Origin: Affinundibacterium flavidum
GTDB taxonomy: Bacteria; Pseudomonadota; Gammaproteobacteria; Burkholderiales; Burkholderiaceae_D
Direction: 5' to 3'
DNA length: 64,000 nt
Assembly: GCF_014284175.1 (NCBI RefSeq)
Contig: NZ_JACOGA010000011.1
Span: 124,001 to 188,000 of the forward strand
In this document: positions 35,117-44,700 of the stretch, piece by piece
Layout of the letters: each line of letters starts with the position of its first letter
Numbering within the stretch: the first letter of the stretch is position 1
Made by a program: the position numbers and the translations under genes
The notes under the pieces: generated by a model
What the model saw: only the letters and a program-made list of their open reading frames with translations
Databases searched by the model: none
What the model was told of the DNA's origin: nothing

Positions 35117-36457
35117 TCAAGATATGGCAACTGTCGGCGAGCTATCCGCTTTTCGGGCTAAATAAAACACCACCGAAATGTAGGAAACGATCAGAAATAC
35201 ATACAGCGTCAAATACATCGCTAAGGAACTAGCTAGCATAGGCACGGGTACTTTGGCCGCTGCTTCTGCCGTGGTCAGAACACCTTGCACCAGATAGGGT
35301 TGGCGGCCAATTTCGGTGGTGTACCAACCAGCCAGCAAGGCAATCCAACCAGAAAAACTCATGGCAACTAATGCGCGTGAAATTAAGCGCGGTATGGCTG
35401 TGGCTCGCCATACGAACCATGACGCTGACCAAGAAATACCTAGCATCAAAAGACCTACGCCCACCATGATGCGAAAGGCAAAGAAGACTGGTGCTACTGG
35501 TGGATGTTTGCCATCAAAATCATTGAGTCCTTTGATCTCACCGTTCGCATCATGCGTGAGGTAAAGCGAGGCTAATTTGGGTATGGCGATTTCCGCTTTG
35601 TTTGTTCTTTCTTTTTGATCAGGGAGTGCAAATAGAACTGCAGGCGCGCCTTTTTGAGTTTCCCAGATTCCTTCCATCGCTGCGATTTTTGCGGGTTGAT
35701 GTTGTAGGGTATTGAGTCCGTGCAAATCGCCAAGCAAAATTTGTAATGGAATCAACACAGCTGCAAGCGTGACACCAGTTTTGATCCCGATCAGTATGTC
35801 GCTGCTGCGACCACCACGCAGATAGCGATAACTACTAATGCCCGCGATCAGGAAGGATACGGTCAAACCAGAGGCCAGCATCATGTGCGTAAAGCGATAC
35901 GGCATGGACGGATTGAAAATGATTTGCAGCCAGTTGGTAGCGTGTGCCTGACCATTGATCATTTCAAATCCTACTGGCGTGTGCATCCAAGAATTCAAAG
36001 CAATGATCCAAAACACAGATAGTGTCGTGCCGCCAGCGACGAGCACTGTGGCGATGGTGTGCAGGCGTTCACCTACGCGTTTTTGACCGAACAGCATAAT
36101 GCCGAGAAAAGTCGCTTCTAAGAAAAATGCCGTCAAGATTTCATAGGCGAGTAAGGGGCCAGCGATGTTTCCAACTTTTTCCATATAGCCGGGCCAGTTT
36201 GTGCCGAATTGAAAACTCATGGTGATGCCACTCACCACACCTAAGGCAAAACTCAAGGCAAATACTTTGATCCAAAAATAGTAGGCGCGTTGCCAATGTT
36301 CTGCCTTAGTGCGGTTATAGCGCCATTTGAAAAAAACCAGTACCCAACCAAGTGCGATACTGATGCTAGGGAAAAGAATGTGGAAGCTGATATTGGCGGC
36401 AAACTGTATGCGTGCCAATAACATCGGGTCTAAGCTGCTTGCGAGTTCTGCTGACAT
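35117..36457 (-). CDS. cydA: Cytochrome bd-type quinol oxidase subunit I, short Q-loop
   Basis: A 446-residue CydA of the short-Q-loop type (CIO/CydA-like, versus about 520 residues in E. coli). Visible features are the haem-ligand helix 'QFAANISFHILFPSISIALGW' (His near 20), 'GVVSGITMSFQFGTNWPGYMEKVGNIAGPLLAYE', the 'HMMLASGLTVSFLIAGISSY' helix, and the quinol-site motif as TTEIGRQPYLVQGVL, where GRQPY replaces the common GRQPW. No cydX or cydDC is adjacent. It is co-transcribed with cydB and lies 50 nt behind the GbsR-like gene. Confidence 0.95.
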   Translation of the reverse strand: MSAELASSLDPMLLARIQFAANISFHILFPSISIALGWVLVFFKWRYNRTKAEHWQRAYYFWIKVFALSFALGVVSGITMSFQFGTNWPGYMEKVGNIAGPLLAYEILTAFFLEATFLGIMLFGQKRVGERLHTIATVLVAGGTTLSVFWIIALNSWMHTPVGFEMINGQAHATNWLQIIFNPSMPYRFTHMMLASGLTVSFLIAGISSYRYLRGGRSSDILIGIKTGVTLAAVLIPLQILLGDLHGLNTLQHQPAKIAAMEGIWETQKGAPAVLFALPDQKERTNKAEIAIPKLASLYLTHDANGEIKGLNDFDGKHPPVAPVFFAFRIMVGVGLLMLGISWSASWFVWRATAIPRLISRALVAMSFSGWIALLAGWYTTEIGRQPYLVQGVLTTAEAAAKVPVPMLASSLAMYLTLYVFLIVSYISVVFYLARKADSSPTVAIS

Positions 36458-36507
36458 GATGAGTTCTTGGTGGGTGTTTATGTATGTATGTTTTTGTGTG
36501 CTTACAG

Positions 36508-37068
36508 CTAGTTTTTGGATTTGCCGTCGAAGCGAAGACGATCAGTAAATTCGATCAGCTTGACCACCTTAGAGCCCATTTTCATCAAGGTTTGCAAAGT
36601 TTCTGGGGAGAGTTTTTCGACGTCGTCAAACCATGCGCTGGTGAGTTCTATCAAGTCGTGCATTTGTTGAATGCGACCTAAAGCGTATTGCTCATCTTCT
36701 GTCGCATCGTTTTTGAGTAAGGCTTCGCGCAACATGGAGAGCGTCGGTTCGACTTCACGACGGCGACGTTCTTCCACTAAGTTGCGAAAAATTTCCCACA
36801 CATCTTTGGGGGCTTCAAAAAATTCTCTGCGCTCGCCTGGAATGTGCACTAACTTAACCAGGCGCCATGCTTGTAATTCTTTTAAGCTCATCCCTACATT
36901 GGAGCGGGAGAAAGTCAATTGTTCGGCGATCTCGTCGGCACACAGGGGGTTTTCACTCAGAAAGATGAGGGCATAAATTTGACCGACGGTGCGATTAATG
37001 CCCCAGCGGCTGCCCATTTCACCAAAATGGGAGATGAATTTTTCTTTTGTTGAATTGATAGCCATCAT
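36508..37068 (-). CDS. GbsR/MarR-like transcriptional regulator
   Basis: A 186-residue regulator with a MarR-type winged HTH of the GbsR group: 'FGEMGSRWGINRTVGQIYALIFLSENPLCADEIAEQLTFSRSNVGMSLKELQAWRLVKLVHIPGERREFFEA' (residues 13-85), followed by a helical dimer part. It lies upstream of cydAB on the same strand with a 50-nt gap, so it is likely the first gene of the operon and its regulator (inference). The start could be either of the two adjacent ATG codons at 37068/37065. Confidence 0.88.
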   Translation of the reverse strand: MMAINSTKEKFISHFGEMGSRWGINRTVGQIYALIFLSENPLCADEIAEQLTFSRSNVGMSLKELQAWRLVKLVHIPGERREFFEAPKDVWEIFRNLVEERRRREVEPTLSMLREALLKNDATEDEQYALGRIQQMHDLIELTSAWFDDVEKLSPETLQTLMKMGSKVVKLIEFTDRLRFDGKSKN

Positions 37069-37231
37069 TTTTCCTTGTTTGAATTTCCAGTATTTTCAGG
37101 AAATATAGCACGAATATTTTTTCCTTGTTTTTTTGTGCGTGATTTTGAAGTTAAATCCGATTTGCGCAGTCTTCTGCGCTACCTAAGTTCATCAGGATGT
37201 TGGCGACGGTGCTGGAAATGCGCTTGATGCG

Positions 37232-37258
37232 CACTCTGCGAGATGAAATCGCAGAGTG
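37232..37258. other. Perfect 10-bp hairpin upstream of the gbsR-like gene
   Basis: CACTCTGCGA / TCGCAGAGTG with a 7-nt loop. It has no T-run on either side, so an operator or mRNA element is as likely as a terminator. The rest of 37069-37341 has no gene. Confidence 0.4.
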
Positions 37259-37341
37259 AAAAACCGCTGGATGTAATGTCGGAATAATGAAGGTGAGGCG
37301 ATCAGTTGTTGTACTAAGGTAACTGTCTGTTTTGTGAGTGC

Positions 37342-37920
37342 TTAGCGGATGCTCGATAAATCCGCTGGTGGCTCATCGCCTGCGAGTACACCAGCGCCAC
37401 CCGACAAACCTTCTGCTTTGCGCATCAGATAATCGGTATGTTCATACACATTCGGACAGCCAGTTTCGGCGATCAGGGTTTTGACGATGGCGACTTTCCA
37501 GGCGTCGACACCCGCAGCTTGAAATTGGCAAGCCAGGAAGCCGTCGTGTATGGCGTGGTATTCCACTACTAAGCCGGGCAGATGATCCTCTTCAGCATTG
37601 ATTAAACGCTGCGGCTTACCTAGTTTGGCATTGAGCGGCAAGCGCTTTGCAAGTGCAGCTTGAATCCGACGTTTAAACATCGCATGATCGACCGCTTCAG
37701 ATTCATCAAAGCTCCAGACCCGCGCACGGATTTGTGATTTTGGACTCCAGCCTGCACGGGCTAAAAATTCTCCTTTGGATGAACGTACTAAGCAGGTCGC
37801 TCCGAATTTCATTTTTTCATGAAACTTACCATCGACGCGTTCGATCGCTGAGAGATAAATCCAGGGATCTTTGTCGAGTAAAGATTTTTCTTTGCCTTGT
37901 TTGATGGTAATGATGAGCAT
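37342..37920 (-). pseudogene. Truncated RlmI-like rRNA methyltransferase (PUA part only)
   Basis: A 192-residue product matching the first half of RlmI-type 23S rRNA (cytosine-5) methyltransferases (full length about 395). It has the N-terminal PUA domain (IKQGKEKSLLDKDPWIYLSA, 'FLARAGWSPKSQIRARVWSFDESEAVD') and the EEDHLPGLVVEYH linker. The SAM-binding domain is absent: the frame ends at DLSSIR, and no continuation such as HKTGFYLDQR was found in the 270 nt behind it. It is either a 3'-truncated pseudogene or, less likely, a stand-alone PUA protein. Confidence 0.7.
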
Positions 37921-38005
37921 GTGGGGAATCGCGGTAAAGGCTAAGGGCCAAATAATTGGGTGCTAACTGTATGCTAATGGCATGATTTGCTAAGGTGGAG
38001 CGGTC

Positions 38006-38614
38006 TTACCATTTGTTCTGCTGCCGACCTTTGGCCCAATGTGTTTGAGTTGGATTATTGTTGACTGTTGCCGTGGTCGGGCTGACATTTGTAGTCGACT
38101 TGACGTCAATCTGGACTTCATCCGTGGTCATGAAAAAGTAGCAGCTGCCAACGCGGCCACGATAAACACTCGCAGCACCTGCAAGCTTGCGAGTGACTGC
38201 CGCAAAATTCCAAGCATCTTCCATACTGCACTGTACGCTGTGCGTTTGAAAAGACGGGTGTTGCTCGGTTTTTCCCCATTGCTTCGCGAGGACGGCATGT
38301 GATCGCAAACTCAAGGGAATGGAATTTTGCGCCCAACCCCAACTGAAAATCTTATCGGCTTCGTTATACACGCCGATGACTTGAAAGTGTGTGGTGCCAG
38401 TCTGTTCACCAGAAAATTGAAACACGATGATGCCGGCTTCCATGTCAGCGCTCCAGCCTTTTTCTTTGCCATATTTCCAATTTGCCGCATGCTGCAAATG
38501 CTGCGCGAGCATTTCTTCGTGTGCCTTGGCGACAAAGCTCATGGCCTGGCTACTTGGCGTAGTTTGCCTTGGGCGATGGAAAATTTTGCGAAAAAAATCG
38601 GTGAATGTATTCAT
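38006..38614 (-). CDS. DUF6882-like protein of unknown function
   Basis: A 202-residue soluble protein. The central pattern, with W-x-A-D-M-E-A-G-I-I-x-F, THFQVIGVYNEADKIFSWGW and NSIPLSLRSHA, resembles the DUF6882 family. The Gln/Asn-rich tail (residues 170-202) looks disordered. ATG 38614 is preferred over a TTG at 38644, although neither has a strong ribosome binding site. The function is unknown; it stands alone. Confidence 0.65.
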   Translation of the reverse strand: MNTFTDFFRKIFHRPRQTTPSSQAMSFVAKAHEEMLAQHLQHAANWKYGKEKGWSADMEAGIIVFQFSGEQTGTTHFQVIGVYNEADKIFSWGWAQNSIPLSLRSHAVLAKQWGKTEQHPSFQTHSVQCSMEDAWNFAAVTRKLAGAASVYRGRVGSCYFFMTTDEVQIDVKSTTNVSPTTATVNNNPTQTHWAKGRQQNKW

Positions 38615-38753
38615 GGGTGCTAATAAAAAACCTAGACAAATCAAAAACTTACAATTAAGTAAATGATTTTGGACGTCGAGTGTCTATGGTTATCTATTAT
38701 AGCAGTTCGACTTTTCTGGTTTTTTTGAATTAGCGTACCGATTCAAACGCGTA

Positions 38754-40013
38754 TCAAAATTTCATTTTGAAATTAATTTTATTCAGCATCGCGACGACCA
38801 AGATGATGATGAACGCGTAGACCACTGCAGCCATCATTCCCATCCCACCTGCGAAAAAATGGACGGGGGAGGAGAGCTTGAAAAGTTTGAGTAGTGCTTC
38901 GATCACAAACGGAATCAAATAACAAATTAATGGATTGATAGCGGCAGGCGCGACCAGCTTGACCCAAGATTGCATGCGTTTGAGATCGATGATCCAGTAC
39001 AGCAATGAAAAGACAGCGATACAAATTGCGGCAGAATACAAGCACCAGGATGGTGTCGCATAGATTTTGGAGATTTTAAAATATGGTCGTAATACGCTGG
39101 CAATCACGATCAAACTCACTGTGAATAAGAGTGCGCGGCTAAACCGTTGTCGAAGTTGAAGCGGTTGTTGCAGTGGTTGCTGTAATGGTTGCTGTAAGGG
39201 ATCAATAGTTTGATTCTCTTCGAAAAAAATCAGGCTGCAGACTATGCCGCAGAGAACGATCGAACTGTGTGCAGCATGGGCATCCAAGCTCAGCAACAGT
39301 CTTAATGCGAAGTTAGCTTGACCAGCGAGTTGAGTATTAATGCTTTGAATGAGGGCATACAATGCAATACATGTGGCGATAGAGAGCACAAGCAAATTTT
39401 GTTTTTCGCGGCACAGTTGATAGACCCAGCACGATATTAAGTAAGCCCAGCCAATGAGTCCTAAAATTCCCCACCATTGTGGTGACATAGTTTGACTTCC
39501 ATCTGCGCCACCACGATACAGAATCGCGATTGCGATTAAGATGGCGATGCCCAGACCGACTAAGGCACGATTGAGGATGATGGACTTGAATTGGTAAACA
39601 CCCCAGATGAGCATAAAGCCAAGATAAGACATTAGCGCCCAGCTATGTATCAAGATTGGCATAGATGCCTGGTGAAAACCATCTTCTGCATTCACCATGA
39701 AGAAGCCCATCACAATCAAAGCAAATGCGCGTAGCAGAATGTGGATGTTCATAGACCAAAAACTATCACCTTTGAGCAGGCGATGATTTAAGCCGAAGGG
39801 TATCGACATACCAACGATAAATAAAAAAGCTGGAAATACGATATCCGGAAAACTCATCGCATCGGCGTCGGCTGGCATGTGTTTTAGCCAGATAGAAATC
39901 CCATTGACACCGGCAATTTCATTGACGATGATCATCATCAAAAATGTGATGCCACGAAACGCGTCGATGGACATGACCCTTTGATTTTTCAGAACATTAA
40001 TGGGATTGAGCAT
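38754..40013 (-). CDS. DUF5009/HGSNAT-like membrane acyltransferase
   Basis: A 419-residue polytopic protein. The N-terminus QRVMSIDAFRGITFLMMIIV and FPDIVFPAFLFIVGMSIPFG is the hallmark of the DUF5009/heparan-alpha-glucosaminide N-acetyltransferase-like family, with about 11 helices. Bacterial relatives (often called NagX) are linked to N-acetylglucosamine or other sugar use. Residues about 295-310 form a QQPLQQPLQQPLQ repeat coded by a tandem DNA repeat near 39165-39200. ATG 40013 is chosen by homology; a longer form from 40124 would be cytosolic junk. Divergent from the solute-binding protein gene. Confidence 0.85.
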   Translation of the reverse strand: MLNPINVLKNQRVMSIDAFRGITFLMMIIVNEIAGVNGISIWLKHMPADADAMSFPDIVFPAFLFIVGMSIPFGLNHRLLKGDSFWSMNIHILLRAFALIVMGFFMVNAEDGFHQASMPILIHSWALMSYLGFMLIWGVYQFKSIILNRALVGLGIAILIAIAILYRGGADGSQTMSPQWWGILGLIGWAYLISCWVYQLCREKQNLLVLSIATCIALYALIQSINTQLAGQANFALRLLLSLDAHAAHSSIVLCGIVCSLIFFEENQTIDPLQQPLQQPLQQPLQLRQRFSRALLFTVSLIVIASVLRPYFKISKIYATPSWCLYSAAICIAVFSLLYWIIDLKRMQSWVKLVAPAAINPLICYLIPFVIEALLKLFKLSSPVHFFAGGMGMMAAVVYAFIIILVVAMLNKINFKMKF

Positions 40014-40186
40014 AAAGCGACTTTCGATAGGCGAATAGGTGATGGGTAAAAGATGAACAAGCGATGTGCGGTTGATGTTTGGCTGATGCGTGGTTGATGC
40101 GCCACTAATGCACAAGCTATGCACGTTGCCAGATGGAATTTACCTTGATCGCGTCAAAACGACAATGCATAGAACTACTTTCCTAT

Positions 40187-40204
40187 CTAGGTAAATTTAC
40201 TTAC
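40187..40204. promoter_or_regulatory. Palindrome CTAGGTAAATTTACTTAC between DUF5009 and SBP genes
   Basis: This site lies in the divergent spacer (40014-40330) and differs at three positions from CTAAGTGAATTTACTTAG at 47758-47775, upstream of the TonB receptor. Two such sites around one two-component system suggest the binding site of the FixJ-type regulator encoded between them. The remaining spacer has loose GGTTGATG repeats near 40065-40105. Confidence 0.5.
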
Positions 40205-40330
40205 TCATCATTAACTTCTCCTATGACGTTAAAAAGGTGTGCAGAAAATTATTGAAAAACACATTCCTTTCAAAAAAGAATTGAGGCACACTGCAAATCC
40301 CTATGCTGTTTGACTTAGACCTAGATCTCG

Positions 40331-41689
40331 ATGCGTATGCCAAGCAATCAACTAATTTTTTCGCGCCGTGTGTTTCGGATAATGTGTTTTGCCATTGCCT
40401 GCATGAGCAATGCTGTGTGTGCACCTACCTTGCAAGCGGCTGAATTGAATATTTGGGTGATGTCCACCACGGCACAGCCACAACAAGATATGCGTGAGAT
40501 TTTGCGTCCCTATCTCGCAAGCAATCCTGACCTGCGTGTGAATGTCACAGTATTGAATTGGGAAAGTGCATTGAACAAGATAAAAGCTGCAGCGGCATCA
40601 GGGCAGGGACCTGATTTGGTTGAGTTGGGAAGCACCTGGGTTGCTGCTATTTCTGCACAAGATGCGTTGGAGCCAATCAGCCTTGCGCAGCAAAATGAAT
40701 TGGGCGGTGAACGTGCATTTTTTCCAGCATTGTGGGTCACTACGCATCGACACAATCAGGGAAAAGTTTTTGCGATTCCTTGGTATGCCGGAGCACGCGT
40801 CGCATTTTATCGCACTGATTTATTTCAGAAGGCAGGTATAAAGGCGAGCGAAGCCTTCGCGAATTGGAGTAGCTTTAAACAAGCAATGCAAAAAATTAAT
40901 GGCATCAGCTTTGATGGAAAGAAAGTTGCGGCATTGGGGTATCCAGGGAAAAGTGATTCGGATATTTTGCACAATTTAGCACCATGGATTTGGAATGCGG
41001 GTGGTGATTTCTTAAGCCCTGATCGTCGCTCTGCCAGTATTTATTCGCCCGAAACATTTCAGGCGGTAAGGTATTACACCAGTTTTGCAGAAGAGGGCTT
41101 GGTACCAGCTTCTGCTTTGGACAAGGATTCGGTACAAATAGAATCGGGCTTTTTTGCGAATCAATATGCGGTGATTTTTAGCGGACCGTGGGTGCTGAAG
41201 ATGATGAATACGCCCAAGGCCAAAGGGGGACAAATGGAATCGGCGGCTGCACAAAATTTTGGTGTGGCGTCTTATCCAGCGGGTATCAAGGGGAATCAGA
41301 CTTTTTTCTCAGGATCTGATTTGGCTCTGATGAAATCATCGAAAAATAAAGACGAAGCCTGGAAGTTATTGAAATTTTTGGTGGGGCGTGAAGCGCAAGT
41401 GAAGTTCAGTAAATTGTCGGGTATGCTGCCAGCGCGTTTGGATGCGGTGAATGATCCTTCCTTACTAAAAGATCCGCACTACGCAGAATTTATCGAGCAG
41501 GTAAAGTTAGGCCGGCATTACCCTGTTGTCGCCGCTTGGGCACAGCTAGAACATGTATTTCGCAGTCACATCGCAAGAATTGTGGCGGTCGTCAATGGCG
41601 AGAAAGATACCTTAACCAGCGCGGCAATTAAGAAAAACTTAGAGCAGGCTTCTCAACAAGCGAATACGATCTTGGCTGCCGAGCAGTGA
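40331..41689 (+). CDS. ABC-type sugar solute-binding protein
   Basis: A 452-residue periplasmic binding protein of family 1 (SBP_bac_1). It has a signal peptide (residues 1-37, ending TLQAAEL) and then 'NIWVMSTTAQPQQDMREILRPYLASNPDLRVNVTVLNWESALNKIKAAAASGQGPDLVELGSTWVAAI', typical of carbohydrate-binding members. 'AVIFSGPWVLKMMN' and 'EAWKLLKFLVGREAQVKFSKLSGMLPAR' come later. No ABC permease or ATPase gene is adjacent, so it may pair with a remote transporter or present ligand to the nearby sensor kinase (inference). Confidence 0.9.
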   Translation: MRMPSNQLIFSRRVFRIMCFAIACMSNAVCAPTLQAAELNIWVMSTTAQPQQDMREILRPYLASNPDLRVNVTVLNWESALNKIKAAAASGQGPDLVELGSTWVAAISAQDALEPISLAQQNELGGERAFFPALWVTTHRHNQGKVFAIPWYAGARVAFYRTDLFQKAGIKASEAFANWSSFKQAMQKINGISFDGKKVAALGYPGKSDSDILHNLAPWIWNAGGDFLSPDRRSASIYSPETFQAVRYYTSFAEEGLVPASALDKDSVQIESGFFANQYAVIFSGPWVLKMMNTPKAKGGQMESAAAQNFGVASYPAGIKGNQTFFSGSDLALMKSSKNKDEAWKLLKFLVGREAQVKFSKLSGMLPARLDAVNDPSLLKDPHYAEFIEQVKLGRHYPVVAAWAQLEHVFRSHIARIVAVVNGEKDTLTSAAIKKNLEQASQQANTILAAEQ

Positions 41690-41765
41690 GGAATTCAGAT
41701 GTAAGAACAGATCGGAAATGTTGATATTGTGAAAGAAGGAAAAAAAGCGAAATTACAGCACAGCA

Positions 41766-41847
41766 TGTCATTCCTGCGTAGGCAGGAATCTAGCGGCGTT
41801 CGTCGATCAACTGACGACACTGGGCTCCTGCCTACGCAGGAGCGACA
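41766..41847. repeat. Paired REP-like elements (third site)
   Basis: GTCATTCCTGCGTAGGCAGG opens the left unit and CTCCTGCCTACGCAGGAGCG the right one. Both are inverted copies of the hrpA/28100 family around a 40-bp centre. Confidence 0.8.
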
Positions 41848-41848
41848 G

Positions 41849-41937
41849 TTTGTAGGGCGGGTGTAACCCGCGCCGCCAGGACGTAGTGTAACCCAGCTGA
41901 TCCTATATGCGGCGCGGGTTGCACCCGCCCTACTAAA
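41849..41937. repeat. Inverted pair TTTGTAGGGCGGGTGTAACC...
   Basis: GTAGGGCGGGTGTAACCCGC and its inverse (GGCGCGGGTTGCACCCGCCCTAC) face each other 35 bp apart. With the neighbouring REP pair they fill the 346-bp gap between the solute-binding gene and the response regulator and may terminate both convergent transcripts. Partial copies lie at 33856 and 33953. Confidence 0.8.
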
Positions 41938-42035
41938 TCCCCTGAGTTACTATTCTCTTTAATTCAAGTGTGATTTGTTCTTACCAATTGCACTTATTCA
42001 TTACCATCATTAGTCACACTGTTTAGTCATGCTAA

Positions 42036-42695
42036 TCACTGCCACAAACTAGGTGGAATATCACGCAGTTTGGCGGCTAATTCCATACTCGTTCTGACAT
42101 TTAATTTTTGGCAGATATGTAGTCTATGTGCCTCCACCGTCTTGGGGCTGATAGCGAGATGGTCTGCAATTTGTTTTCCTAAGTAACCAGCGACAATCTC
42201 CGTTAGTACCATTCTTTCTCTCTGTGTCAGCTCGGCGATTTCTTTTAAAATATCGGCTTGACCCAAAAAATCAGCGCGAGCTTTTTCGTCGGTATGGATG
42301 GCGCGCGCGATGGCGTCTATCAGGCTGCGATGGTCGGCTGGTTTTTCTAAGAAATCGACAGCACCTTGTTTTAATACGCGAACGACTAAGGGGATATCAC
42401 CATGACCACTGAGAAAAATAACAGGAGGTAGATAAGTATTGTGGTGTTTGCTGCGACGAATGAGTTCATCGAATAGCTCCAGACCATTGACCCCAGGTAT
42501 CCGAACATCGATTAATACGCAATTAAATTCTAGCGGGTTGGCGGTCTCTAAAAAATCTTGGGCGCGTTCAAATTCTGTCGTTAGCCATTGACGTGTTTCC
42601 AGCAACATCACCAGTGAACTGCGTACACTGGCGTCGTCGTCAATGATCGCGATGCGCGGTGAATTTTTGATCGAATTAGATGGTGCAGAGCTCAT
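42036..42695 (-). CDS. FixJ/NarL-type response regulator
   Basis: A 219-residue two-domain regulator. The receiver (residues 12-130) has acidic pocket IDDD, phospho-Asp in CVLIDVRIPG (near 64), Ser in IFLSGHGD and Lys in FLEKPAD. The LuxR-type HTH (155-210) reads 'LTQRERMVLTEIVAGYLGKQIADHLAISPKTVEAH'. It lies 34 nt behind its kinase gene and is probably co-transcribed. A likely target motif is the palindrome at 40187 and 47758 (inference). Confidence 0.95.
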   Translation of the reverse strand: MSSAPSNSIKNSPRIAIIDDDASVRSSLVMLLETRQWLTTEFERAQDFLETANPLEFNCVLIDVRIPGVNGLELFDELIRRSKHHNTYLPPVIFLSGHGDIPLVVRVLKQGAVDFLEKPADHRSLIDAIARAIHTDEKARADFLGQADILKEIAELTQRERMVLTEIVAGYLGKQIADHLAISPKTVEAHRLHICQKLNVRTSMELAAKLRDIPPSLWQ

Positions 42696-42729
42696 GAATT
42701 TCTCATCGTTGATATTGGTGGAAATGAAA

Positions 42730-44409
42730 TTAGCTTAGTAGGTTTTGAGTCGCTGGTACAGGCAATGGCAGTCGAAAATGAAAACTGGCTCCTGAGTCAG
42801 GATTGTTTTCTGCCCAAATTTTTCCACCATGGTTTTCAATCACGGTTCTGCAGATCGCTAAACCCAGACCCATGCCTTCCGATTTTGTCGTATAAAAAGC
42901 TTGAAATAATTTGTCTATGTCATGAATTCCATGACCATCATCAACGATACTGATGTGCACATAGTCCTCAACTTTCTGAACGATGATTTGCAAGCAATGT
43001 CGCAATTGCTGCCCTAACTGAGGTGGCAAGTGATGTGGTAAGTGAACTTCAGATTCGTTAGCTTCTGTCGCAATAGAATTAGATGGTATAGAATCTGGCG
43101 TCATTGCATCTAGTGCATTTCGCATCAGGTTAAATAACACTTGCTTTAGCATCACCGCATCGCAAGCTAACATCACATCTGGAATGTGTGATTCGAGTTG
43201 TATCGATACGCGCTGGCGTTGCGCTTGAGCTTCTATCAGTTCGATAGATTCGTTGATCAGACGGAGCAAAGAATAGGGCTCATGAGGAGTAGCATTTTTC
43301 TGAATAAGATTGCGCATGCTACGCATAATTTTGCCGGCGCGACGAGATTCTTCTCCCATTTTTTCAATTGCTAATTTTACTTTCGGCGATTGCACCTGAT
43401 CGTTTTGTAATAGGCATTCGGCGGCTGCCGCGTAGTTGGCAATTGCGGCCAGTGGCTGATTGAGTTCATGTGCCATGCCTGAAGCGAATTCCGCTAAGCT
43501 TGAAAGTCTCGCGGTATGCTGCAATAGTTCGTCACGTTCACGTAAAGCTTGTTGCGCGGTTTGTCGCTCGATTAGCCAACGGCGCAGCAGTCGCAATAAC
43601 CAAACGATGAGCAGACCAAATAGCAGTACCGCGAACGCCAGTGAAATCAACAAGGTATCAAAATTTTGGACAACACGCACACTGGTTTTTAAGGAAAGGC
43701 CGCTGGTTGCTGGGCCGAAATCAAGTCGATTTAATTCTTGGGTGTGACTGACTAGTCCACCTTCGCTAGGCGATAATTGTTTATCATTTTTGTCGACCAA
43801 ACTGAGGTCGTAGCGCTGCACAAACCACCAAGGAACTTCTTGGGTTAATAGTTTATCGAGATCGTAAGTAATGAGCAGGCTGCTATCTTTGATGAACTCA
43901 TTGTCCGACGGCAGCGCTAACACCCAGAGTGGTGCAAATTGTTCGATGACACGACTGTAGGCGATATTTTTCAGACTGCGGCTTTGATTGATCGTTTCGC
44001 TCACTAATGGGTCATTGAGTGGCGGAAGATTACCAGGGCGTTGTTCGTACTCAGGTAAGCCAATCAGATGTTGCTGATTTTGATCTAGAAATTCGATGGA
44101 GAGAATGGCGCGATTCTCTTTCATCAAGTTGTCGATTCTATGCAGAAATTCTTCACGTGATTTTTTTGAATCAGGCTGTAGATCGATAGCCCAATTTTGC
44201 AACATCACCTGATGTGTTTCTAGTTTATTAGTGATGATTTGTTCCATCCACAATAAATCAAGTGAAGACTGACGCGCCGCAGTCGCGCGTTTTTCTGCAT
44301 ACCAAAGCCATCCAAGAGTGCTCGCGACAAATAGACCGACCGTCAGGAACAGCATCATGCCTATCCAGGTCCAGCGGTTATTGAATAAACTTTGTCGGGC
44401 AAATCGCAT
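42730..44409 (-). CDS. Membrane sensor histidine kinase (DctB/FixL-type core)
   Basis: A 559-residue sensor kinase. TM1 is at residues 14-38, followed by a periplasmic sensor region of about 200 residues and TM2 near 250-272. The HisKA domain has the phospho-His in EFASGMAHELNQPLAAIANY, and the ATPase domain has N-box NLMRNALDAM, DDGHGI and GMGLGLAICRTVIENHGG. ATG 44409 was chosen because AGGA precedes it by 6 nt; the ATG at 44481 has none. HELNQPL is typical of kinases pairing with FixJ-like regulators. The signal is unknown; the adjacent solute-binding and TonB genes suggest a sugar or other scarce nutrient. Confidence 0.92.
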   Translation of the reverse strand: MRFARQSLFNNRWTWIGMMLFLTVGLFVASTLGWLWYAEKRATAARQSSLDLLWMEQIITNKLETHQVMLQNWAIDLQPDSKKSREEFLHRIDNLMKENRAILSIEFLDQNQQHLIGLPEYEQRPGNLPPLNDPLVSETINQSRSLKNIAYSRVIEQFAPLWVLALPSDNEFIKDSSLLITYDLDKLLTQEVPWWFVQRYDLSLVDKNDKQLSPSEGGLVSHTQELNRLDFGPATSGLSLKTSVRVVQNFDTLLISLAFAVLLFGLLIVWLLRLLRRWLIERQTAQQALRERDELLQHTARLSSLAEFASGMAHELNQPLAAIANYAAAAECLLQNDQVQSPKVKLAIEKMGEESRRAGKIMRSMRNLIQKNATPHEPYSLLRLINESIELIEAQAQRQRVSIQLESHIPDVMLACDAVMLKQVLFNLMRNALDAMTPDSIPSNSIATEANESEVHLPHHLPPQLGQQLRHCLQIIVQKVEDYVHISIVDDGHGIHDIDKLFQAFYTTKSEGMGLGLAICRTVIENHGGKIWAENNPDSGASFHFRLPLPVPATQNLLS

Positions 44410-44589
44410 CGTATGTCCTGATTGCGGCGCTATATTGCCGAGGTCGAATTGCGTGATGATGGAAATTTCACGGCTCTGCATAATCTATCATCGGAATAGT
44501 AGTTTTGTAAAACACAGTTGGATCAGATTAAGCGTGAATGCAAAACGAAGAAACGAATAAGGAATAATTGATCATCAGTAGTGAACGCT

Positions 44590-44641
44590 TGGTGATAGTT
44601 TAGTGTTAGCTTAGTGATAGCTCGGTGATAGTTTAGTGAGC
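44590..44641. repeat. TTAGTGATAGC tandem repeat
   Basis: A roughly 10-bp unit (TTAGTGATAG with variants) repeats five times in the spacer between the TonB receptor and kinase genes. It is far from a stop codon, unlike the other tandem repeats. Confidence 0.65.
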
Positions 44642-44700
44642 GGCTAGGATTTATTCAGTGCGTCGAGTTCGGTGAGTGTATTTATTCGACATAGTAAAAA

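Noticed and set aside
44590-44641. Possible CRISPR-like array
   Set aside because: The 10-bp units are adjacent, without spacers; it is a simple tandem repeat. No cas gene is present in the window.
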